NCBI GenBank assembly: GCA_947650365.1
Contig: OX393550.1
Span: 48,903,594 to 48,967,593, forward strand
Source of the DNA: Chamaelirium japonicum
Taxonomy: Eukaryota > Streptophyta > Magnoliopsida > Liliales > Melanthiaceae
Direction of reading: 5' to 3'
DNA length: 64,000 nucleotides
In this document: piece after piece, positions 31,211 through 40,800 of the stretch
How the letters are laid out: each line of letters opens with the position of its first letter
Position numbering within the stretch: position 1 is the stretch's first letter
Translations under genes and position numbers: made by a program
Notes under the pieces: generated by a model
Told to the model about the DNA's origin: nothing
Seen by the model: the letters and a program-made list of their open reading frames with translations, nothing else
Database searches by the model: none

Positions 31211-32571
31211 ATCCTCGGACGCACCACTTCAAGATTTGAGGGTGATGGGAACAAAAATGAAGGATAGTGAATAAGAACGCGTTGCGTTGTTAATGATCTC
31301 TTAAATGATAAACCAGCCCTATTTCTTGATATCAACTTTCAAGCATTTGTTTGTAGTTATTGGATCAAATTCCAATTTGATTATTGTGTTTCTCAATCTT
31401 TGTTCTGGCAACTCAGGCAAAGGAATCTTGAGCGCTAGATCAGCCCCAACATTTGGACAGGGTCATCCTAAAAATTTGTAGGATTCTATTTTCCATCCAG
31501 ATTCCAGACCAAACTGGTTCAATTGAACTGAATTAAATAATTTATTATACTCGACATGTAATCGATCTTGTGGCAAAAGGTAAAAGTGTCTTAAAATCTG
31601 GTGGGATTTCATAAATAGGTAAGCTGCCAGAAACCACAACATGGTATAATACCTAAAAGGTGAGGTGGTAGTACCTCCGATGCCTATAGTATAAATAGGT
31701 ATAAATAAGCCGCTCATGATGCTCTAAGAGGGTTTTGTTTGATAAAAACAAATTCGAACCTAATCATTTAGAACATCAAAAGAGAGAGAGAGAGAGAGAT
31801 GAATTATGTAAGTCAACATCTAATCTTATAGTATAATACTAAAATAGAGCCTTCTTTTCCTATTGTGACACATTGACCACTACTTTTGAAGAGCAAGAAT
31901 CCCTCTCCCTCATAATTCCTATTAAAAATCTATTATAAAAAAGATAAACACATTCAATGACTTTCTCTCTCTAACAAGCCACACCCAAAGAGTGAATCAC
32001 AATTACTTTATATTGCACATTTTTTTCAGACGGCTATGATGCTGTCCATGCTAAACAGCGTGCATCAAGTTCATCCGGGCATTGCCCTGGTGTCTTACTA
32101 GTGTACTAAACTAAAATGGAAGCCTTTGAACTGTGTGGTGCCACGTGACAGTCCCTCCCAAAAAGAATAAAAACAAATAAGTTCTGACTCCCCCTCTCGT
32201 CGTGAATCTGCTTCTTGGGAGCAGAGCGGCATTGTACCTGCCGCGCATTGCAGTCATCCCTGGTCTTACTGATACTGATAAGAGAGGAGGCCCAATCTAC
32301 CCACCTATCGGGAAGAAACTTTACGGCTATGGCCCCGATGATTACTCTTCTGGGTTGACCTGGGTGTTCGACAGTGTCTCACTTGAGCATATCCTACGAT
32401 AAGAGAACAATACTTCTATTTTATTCCAATAAACGGGTAGGGGTCCATGTCAAACCCTCCCTCCACACAAGAGGGTTTTCTCAAAAAAGAGAACAATAGT
32501 TCTAACTCCTTGCCACACTTTGCTTCCGGTATTTCTTTCCCATATTAGTCTCATGAGCAGACGTTCCATGT
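31211..32571. other. Intergenic region after malate dehydrogenase
   Basis: It contains the probable malate dehydrogenase 3' untranslated region, a short GA microsatellite (about 31781-31800) and AT-rich DNA. One coding-like fragment (32202-32402) is listed separately. Nothing else was recognised. Confidence 0.5.
32202..32402 (+). pseudogene. Unidentified coding-like fragment
   Basis: An open frame of about 66 codons ends with TAA at 32400-32402. Its residue make-up is protein-like rather than repetitive (segments GGPIYPPIGKKLYGYGPDDY and TWVFDSVSLEHIL). The frame has no ATG in front; a possible acceptor AG precedes AGCGGCATTG near 32223. It could be one exon of a gene, a retained gene fragment or a degraded retrocopy. 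I do not recognise the family and assign no function. Confidence 0.35.
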
Positions 32572-33297
32572 GTACGAGTTATGGCTGGCAATTTCGGATC
32601 CAACACGGCAGACCCGACATGAAGTTAGCGGGTCTGGGTCAGGGCTAAACGGGTGTAGACACACGAATTTCGTCGGACCCGAACCCGACTCACGTGTGCC
32701 AACGCGGATGCAAACCCGACACACGGACCCAACTCGCGCGCACCGACATGGATTCAAACCCGACTCGCGCGCGCCGATGCGGACCCGGACCCCATGCGCC
32801 AAGGGGGGCCGGCCCCTACTAGGGTCCGAACCCCATGGGGGCCGGTCCCTACTAGGACCCGAGCCACATGGGGCCGGCCCTAGTAGGACCCGAACCCCAT
32901 GGGGGGGGGGGCCGGCCGGCCCTGCAAGGAAAGGGGAGAAAAAGAAAGAAAAGAAAAAGGAAAGAAAAGAAAGGAAAGAAAAGAAAAGGAAAGAAAAGAA
33001 AAGGAAAGAAAAGAAAGAAAAGGAAAGAATACCGCCATGCGCGGGGGGAGGTAGCGTATGACGTCTGCACACGCGCGGATCTGCGCCGATCCCTCGATCC
33101 GACGCACAAGACGAAGCGCCCGATCGCCATCGATTTCGTGCGCAAAGTCCAGCCATAATTGCACCCGCCAGAAAAGGAAAACAATTAAATGTTATTCCCT
33201 TCATCAATGGATGAATAAAATCCGGGTAATTATGAGAGAGATACGAAAGAGATTTAAAATTAAAAAGTTTCCATATCTCTCTCCCCACCTCTTTGCC

Positions 33298-33305
33298 TAT
33301 AAATA
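33298..33305 (+). promoter_or_regulatory. LTR TATA box of element B
   Basis: CCTATAAATAGAGGGGG matches the box in the element A LTRs. The transcription start would lie about 30 bp downstream, near the GGAAGGAAAAAAATGG stretch. Confidence 0.65.
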
Positions 33306-33560
33306 GAGGGGGTGGGGGAAGGAAAAAAATGGTCGAGAAATTGAAGACGAAGCGCCAGAGCTCTGCAGAAGAGAGCACGCTTCTTCATCGACCCAAGGCT
33401 TCACGAGGCACAGTCAAGCCTGTCCCGAGGGATCGGCTTACTGAAAGTCCTCATCAACGTGAAGGCCCTTGCGCACGACGATCGCCCCTTCGACTCCGTT
33501 CACGAAGAAGAAAGCTCGGAGAAGAAGAACCCTTCGACTCCGAAGACGCCAGAAGCAAAG

Positions 33561-33815
33561 GCCGGAGAAGAAGAGGAGCGGCACTACCCCGTCGTCTCCA
33601 ACAAGCTTCGACTCCGATCAAGCCCAAAAGCCCGGAGAAGAAGAGGAGCGGCACTACCCCGTCGTCTCCAACAAGCTTCGACTCCGATCAAGCCCAAAAG
33701 CCCGGAGAAGAAGAGGAGCGGCACTACCCCGTCGTCTCCAACAAGCTTCGACTCCGATCAAGCCCAAAAGCCCGGAGAAGAAGAGGAGCGGCACTACCCC
33801 GTCGTCTCCAACAAG
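33561..33815 (+). repeat. 70-bp tandem array in the element B 5' LTR
   Basis: Four copies of the unit containing CGGAGAAGAAGAGGAGCGGC are followed by a diverged unit. Element A carries seven or eight in the same place, so copy number varies in the family. The same array is in the 3' LTR at 48328-48582. Confidence 0.9.
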
Positions 33816-34767
33816 TCCTCGATCCCGATCAAGCCCCAAAGCCCGGAGGAGAGAAGCGAAGCGTCATCACCCCGTCGTCTTCGACAAACATCTGCACCAT
33901 CCACGAAGAAGAAAGGCTGGAACAGATCATCTGAAGCGTCGCCACCCCCGTCGTCTTCATCAACAAAAGCCGACGCCACAACCGTCGCACGGAGATCGGT
34001 GCTACCCCCACCATCTTCGAAAGCATCCTTCGACTCTGATCACGCCAAAGAAGCCCGGAGAAGAAGAGAAGTCCCGTCAACACGCAAGCCATCGAAGCAC
34101 CGAAGAAGTAGCCCACGTCGTTCGAGGAAGAAGATCGAGTTGACGCTGAAGCTAAAGCCAACGCAAGAAGCCAAAGCAAAGCCCCAGTAAAGCCCGCGCC
34201 AAAGCAACGCAAGTGCCAAAGCCAAGCGACTACGCCGGCCACGAGCAAAAGCACCGCACGTTCTAGCCGATACGACGCTAAGTCCGGAAGAACGAAAGCA
34301 TCGCAAGTCTCTCCCAGCTACGTCCAAGTGCAAGCGCCAAAGCAAAGCAAAAGCCAGAGCCACGCCGGAGCCAAGCTAAAGCCAAAAAGCCAAAGCCAAA
34401 GCCAACGCCAAAAGCTCGATCGACGCCGCGAACCGACGATCAAGGACACCGAGGTCAAGCAAGGAACGAGGAAGACACGAAGACCGAGGAACGAAGCCGA
34501 AAACCCCCCTAGCCGAGAAAGCGCGAAGCACGGAAGGGACCAAGCAACGGTGGACATTCCTTAGCCTCTCCAAAACCCTCTCCCTGTAAAACCCCTGTCC
34601 TGGGCAGCCCCTTCAGAGCTCTCGCACGAACACCACGTGGAGACGCGGATCAAAGGGATCCCCCAGAAGATCTTTCCCACAATCCCCTGATCAAAACTCG
34701 CCGCAACCCGGACTCGCTACACCCGAGCAACCCGGGTCCCGGCCACAATTGTAATCTCGTTTTGTGC

Positions 34768-34773
34768 AATAAA
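34768..34773 (+). terminator. Poly(A) signal AATAAA, present only in the 5' LTR of element B
   Basis: AATAAA lies 28 bp before the end of the 5' LTR. The 3' LTR, where it would be used to end the genomic RNA, stops at the equivalent of 34734 and lacks it. Confidence 0.6.
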
Positions 34774-34807
34774 GCCGACCCGTACCTTTTTTGCGCTTAC
34801 AGATTTC

Positions 34808-34825
34808 TGGCACGCCCGGTGGGAC
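34808..34825 (+). other. Primer-binding site of element B
   Basis: TGGCACGCCCGGTGGGAC starts six bases after the LTR and is identical to the element A site. The primer tRNA is not assigned. Confidence 0.78.
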
Positions 34826-34873
34826 CTCTTCTCCTTTCACCCGTACGGTTGAAGAAGCTGCTTGAAGTTCGCG

Positions 34874-37800
34874 ATGGCCGGAACAAACAACGATGCGTTT
34901 GCTCCAAGCCTCTCACCAATCGCCGAGTCTCCTCTACTCCGCCACGGTGATCCAGTAAATCCGGAGGGTGATGCTCCTCCAATGGTGCGCGTCTACACTC
35001 GGCGTACACGGACTCTTGCGGACATCTTCGTGCCAGAAGCTACTATCGAAGATGCTCGCCAAAGCGCCGACGAGGCCCTGGTGCATGAAGAAACGAGCCT
35101 CGATCCTGGAGCCCATGTCCAGAAGTTTGGGGAGGACCAGCCCCAACCCCGAACCAGTTCGGGTTCTCCAGCAGACGTTGCACCTCCTCTGCAGGGGGCA
35201 AACATCAATCATCAACCAGAAGCAAGTCGGCGTAACTACGTCTCCGATGATGACGGCGAGGATGCGAACATGCAACACCGAGACGTTCTCCGTCACCACC
35301 CTCCGTCCGCTCTTCAGCTCCAAGTCATGCAGATGAGCGAGCATATGGCGCAAATTACTCGGCTGATGGAGGAGAAGGATCGTCACATCAACACTCTGCT
35401 CCAAAAGCTAAGCGCAAAGGACGCTGCAGCAGTCGGCCAACCCGTCGCTTCTCCAGTAGCCGCTCCAGTTCCGTCTTCAACTCCCGCTCCTGCAGAGGTT
35501 GCTCCGACGATTCAAGCAGTTACTCCAGCGCTCTCCTCGGCTCCCGTCCCATTGGAAGTCGTCTACCCAGCGCCAGCCTCGGCGGCCACTCAACCTCCAG
35601 CAACGGCAACGATGAACGCTCAGCAAGTCCAAGCGTTGATAGCCGACATGATGCGCTCTCACGGCAGTGGCCTTCCTCCGATCACGGCGGCATACTCGAA
35701 GCCCTACACTACGAGGATCCAGCAGCTACGCTTCCCAGTCGGATTCCAGCCGCCAAAGTTTCAGCACTTCGACGGAAAGGGAAATCCGAGACAGCACGTT
35801 GCCCACTTCATCGAGACCTGCAATAATGCCGGCACATATGGCGACGAGATGGTGAAGCAATTCGTCCGCACCCTCAAAGGCAACGCGTTCGACTGGTACG
35901 TTGATCTTCCTGCAGGAACCATTGACAGCTGGGATCAGATGGAGAGGGAGTTCCTCAATCGCTTCTACAGCACCAGACGAACCGTCAGCATGATCGAACT
36001 CACCGCCGTCAAGCAAAGGAAAGACGAGCCAGTGATCGACTACATCGACAGGTGGAGGAACCTCGCGCTGAATTCACGAGACCGCTTGTCTGAAGACTCG
36101 GCTATCGAGATGTGCACCCAAGGCATGCACTGGGGTCTGCTCTACATCCTCAAGGGTATCAAGCCTCGGTCTTTCGAAGAACTCGCGACTCGGGCTCATG
36201 ACATGGAACTCAGCCTAGCAAACCGCGGGGACTTGAAGAACAAGGACTTCTTGAAGATAGAGAAGAAGGACAAGCCACCGGCAACGAAACTGAAACAAGT
36301 CAATGTTGCTGACGTCGCTTCGACCTCCAAGCCGCTCAAGATCGGTGGCAAGCCAGATCAGAAGAAGGGAGTCGCCATACCACCGCCTCCGCCGCTAAGA
36401 CAAAGGATGACTCTCGAGGAGCTCGAAGCCAAAGAGTACCCTTTCCCAGACTCGGAAGTCTCCTCCATGTTCGACCAACTGCTGCAAGAGAAGATGATAG
36501 AATTACCTCCTTCAAAGAGGCCCGAGCAGATGCATCGCGTCGACGACCCTCTCTTCTGCAAATACCACCGGGTGGTGAGTCATCCCATCGAAAGATGCTT
36601 CGTCTTCAAGGAAAGAATCATGGCACTCGCCAAGCAAGGGAAGATAGAGATCGACTCCGGGGAGGTTGCTACGGCCAACATGACGTCCATCACCTTCGGC
36701 TCCTTCTCGCCGGTACTCGTTGCCGCTCGACGAAGCATGCCCAAATTGCGCCTCAATCGTCAAGCGTCAATCGCTAAGTCAACTTCCCGGCCGAAAGTCT
36801 CGAAGCGACGTCAACATACTCCTGCGCTCACCGAGGAGGGAACACCGCTGCCCTGGGGGCAATCATCGCTCACGCCAGCACCTCTTCCAAGCAATGCTGC
36901 ATCCCAACGGGCGCTCCAAAGGAGATATGAGCAAGGAGATCCAGAAGTCGGTCTGCTGGGCCAGCCTTCGGGGAAGTTCGACTATTACGTCCTCTACTCA
37001 AGGCCTCCGTCCGTTCCAACCGACGAAATCAAGCCCACCGGCTGGGGATCGGGAGAGGAGCCAGTGGAACCTCGAGAAGAGCAAGTCCCTTCCAGTCAAG
37101 CTATGTCCCAACGCACTCTTAGAGAAAGATACGAGCAGGGAGACCCAGAAGTCGGTCTGCTAGGCCAGCCATCAGGGAAGTTTGACTATTACGTCCTCTA
37201 CTCAAGGCCTCCATCCGTTCCAATCGAAGAAATCAAGCCCACCGGCTGGGGATCGGAAGATGAGCAAGTAGAGCCTCCGGAAGAACAAGTGTCATCAAAG
37301 AAGCTAGTTGCTGCTGACGACCATCATCCTAGCGAAGGGGAATCCACCGACGAAGAAGCATGGGTCATGCTACCGCGGCGGCGAAAGCCTTGGCAAGAAA
37401 AGAAGCTCAAGCAAGACCGTGTGATGAGGGGATTCACCAAGCGGAAGACCTACAAGAAGAAAAGCAAGACTCCAGGAAGGAAGGCGTTCAAAGTACCGTC
37501 AGCGAGCCGAGACGATATCCTTCAGCAGAGTCTTCCAGAGCCGACAACTTTGCAAGAGTTCTTCCCGGATCACTTCCTCCCGGTGGACCAACACGTCAAG
37601 GTGTCTTGTTGCATGATCGAAGTCCATGAAGTGTCGGAAAGAAAGAACGAAGGCGAAACTTCCGAAGAAGGCGACTCCACCGATGAGGGGGACGACTCCA
37701 ACGATGGGGGCACCGCCGCTCACGACGAAGCAATCTTGCACATGCCGCTCGTAGAGGCTTTGCATCTTCCGAAGAAGGCTCGCCTGGCAATGGCGGCGGC

Positions 37801-40800
37801 CTTGGCCGATCCAGATAGCTACAAGAGAAAAAGGAAGGATGACCAGAAGGGCAGAGCTATAGCCTCGTGTGATGCAACGATAACCTTTTCAGACGAGGAC
37901 CTGCAACTCGGGACGCGATTGCACAACCGGCCTCTTTACGTTTCGGGATACATCAAGGAGAAGCCAGTGAACCGAATCTTATTGGACTGTGGCTCCGCTG
38001 TCAACATCATGCCCATCCAGACGATGCGGCAACTCGGCATTACCAACGACCAGCTCTCACCAAGTCAGTTGGTCATTCAAGGCTTCAACCAAGGCGGACA
38101 GTCCACCGTTGGAATCATTCGTCTGAAGCTTTCCATCGGCCCGCTAGATACGACGGTCCTCTTCCACATCATCGACTGCCGGACATCATATCGTCTCCTG
38201 CTAGGAAGACCATGGCTGCACGAGAACGGCATCATAGTATCCACCTGGCATCAATGCCTCAAGTACTACGAAGAAGGCGTGGAGAGGTGCATAGTTGCGG
38301 ACGACAAGCCATTCAACGAGGCCGAGGCACACCTGGCCGACGCTAAATTCTACCAAGCAAAGGGCCTGGTCGCGGAAGTTCTGCCGGCTAAAACCCCTCG
38401 AGCTCAAAAGATTGAAGAAGTAAATAAGGAAAAGACTCCTCTTCCCGGGAATCCAGTGCCACCTTCTGACGAGGCGAGACCCAAGGTCCAAGGAACGCCG
38501 AAACCTGGACAAAGGATGCGCATCAGCTTCGAGCCAAGAGCAATGCAACATACCCCGTTGCCAATCCAAACGGCGCCTGTCTTGCGTCTCGCGCCTCAGT
38601 GGCTCCGCAAATCCGAGCGATCGCCTTCTACTCCGACAAGGAAGCTGGCCCCAACGTTATCTCAGGCCAATGTCATCACTCTGCAAGAAATGACGGTGCC
38701 ACTACCTAGTCTGGCAGAAGCTCCGAACCCAAGCAGACCCGTCGAATCGGCAGACCTCGAGCCACTCGGATTCAAACCGGAAGGGAGTTGGGGGCAAAAT
38801 GCTGCCAAATTGCTGTTTAGAGCTGGCTATAACGAGGAAAGCGCCATGGGCACACTCCCACCAGCAGCAACTCCGCATGGGATGACAAGAACTCAAGCTC
38901 GGCTATTTCAAAACGGAGAGCAAATTCCCCCGAACCGTCGAGGCATCGGCTCCAGTCAAGCTCCGTTGGTCATCAGAACAGCAGCAAAGAAGACCTTCAC
39001 CTCGAACTACATCGAGGCGAGGATAGTAGATGAAGCAGCTGAAGGATCGACAATCTCCGATGCACTCTCTACCTACCTCAGCCATCCAGACAGCAGGAGA
39101 AGACGACGACGGGCTCGATGCCAAGCCTTGTTCCGGAAGCAAACCAGAGGCGGTAAAGACTGGTCGAATCAAAAACGCACATCCGTGTTCGAGAGGCTCG
39201 GGCCAGTCAAACATTCAAAGAAGAAGTCAGTGTTCGATCGCCTGGAAATGCCTATCGAGGACTTCGTCTCAACACCCACCCACCCACCCATGGCTGCCGT
39301 CCATCATATCTCCATTACGGATCCCGGCAACGGTGACACTTCTACTTCGGACGACGAGTTGCCCGACGCCCCGCCAGTCCTCGAAGAAGGGGGGCAGTCC
39401 ACCGTTGATGACTTGAAGGAAATCAACTTGGGCACGGAGACGGAGCCTCGGCCTACATTCGTCAGCACACTCTTGACCCCTGAGGAGGAAGCAGCATACA
39501 CCAAACTGCTTAGAGAGTACAGAGACGTCTTCGCATGGTCCTACAAGGAGATGCCGGGCCTCGATCCAAAAATCGCAGTGCACCAGCTCAGCGTCAAACA
39601 CGGAGCCAGCGCTATCAAGCAAGGACAAAGACGCTACCGGCCAGAACTGGTACCCCAAATAGAAGGCGAAGTCAACAAATTGATCGAAGCCGGCTTCATT
39701 CGAGAGGTCAAGTACCCGACATGGATCTCTAGCATCGTCCCCGTCAAAAAGAAGAACGGCCAAATCCGAGTGTGCGTGGACTTCAGAGACTTGAATAACG
39801 CATGTCCAAAGGACGACTTCCCCTTGCCAATCACGGAGCTAATGGTTGATGCGACGACTGGTCACGAGGTGCTCACTTTCATGGATGGATCATCGGGCTA
39901 CAACCAGATTCGGATGGCACCCAAGGACGAGGAGCTCACGGCGTTCCGCACACCGAAAGGAATCTACTGCTACAAGGTAATGCCGTTCGGCTTGAAGAAC
40001 GCGGGAGCCACCTACCAGCGAGCTATGCAGAAGATCTTTGACGACATTCTTCATCAAAACGTGGAGTGTTATGTCGACGACCTCGTGGTGAAATCCAAGA
40101 AGAAATCGGCACATCTACAAGATCTTGAGCTAATCTTCAGACGACTTCGAAGGTACCAACTCCGCATGAATCCGCTCAAGTGCGCGTTCGGAGTCTCCTC
40201 GGGCAAATTCCTCGGCTTCGTCGTCCGACATCGTGGCATTGAGATAGATCAATCCAAAATTGATGCTATCGTCAACATGCCCGTACCAAAGACAGTGCGA
40301 GACCTCAGAGGCCTCCAGGGACACTTGGCGTATATCCGGAGATTCATCGCCAACCTGGCTGGAAAGTGCCACCCTTTTAGTCGCCTCATGAAGAAAGGAG
40401 CGCCGTTCACGTGGGATGAAGCGTGCCAAGAAGCACTCCAAAACATCAAAGCATATCTACTGAAGCCGCCAGTCCTATCAGCACCGGTTCAAGGAAGGCC
40501 TCTCATCCTCTACATCGCCGCCCAGGAACAATCCTTGGGGGCACTCCTGGCCCAGAACAATGAACTTGGCGTAGAGACAGCTTGCTACTACTTAAGTCGC
40601 ACTCTCGTCGGCGCAGAGCTGAATTACTCCCCAATCGAGAAGGTCTGCTTAGCGCTCATCTTCGCCACGAAAAAGCTGCGACACTACATGCTTGCTCACA
40701 CCATCAGACTCGTCTCGAAGGCTGACCCACTCAAATATATCATGTCGAGACCAGTGCTTTCCGGACGCCTAGCCAAGTGGGCCCTGCTGCTACTTGAATT

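Larger units (their letters stand above)
32654..34801 (+). repeat. Element B 5' LTR
   Basis: A complete 2148-bp LTR, TGTAGACACACG...GCGCTTACA. It holds GGCCGGCC-rich U3 sequence, purine-rich runs (about 32930-33028), TATAAATA at 33298-33305, the 70-bp array in four units (33561-33815) and AATAAA at 34768-34773. Confidence 0.93.
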
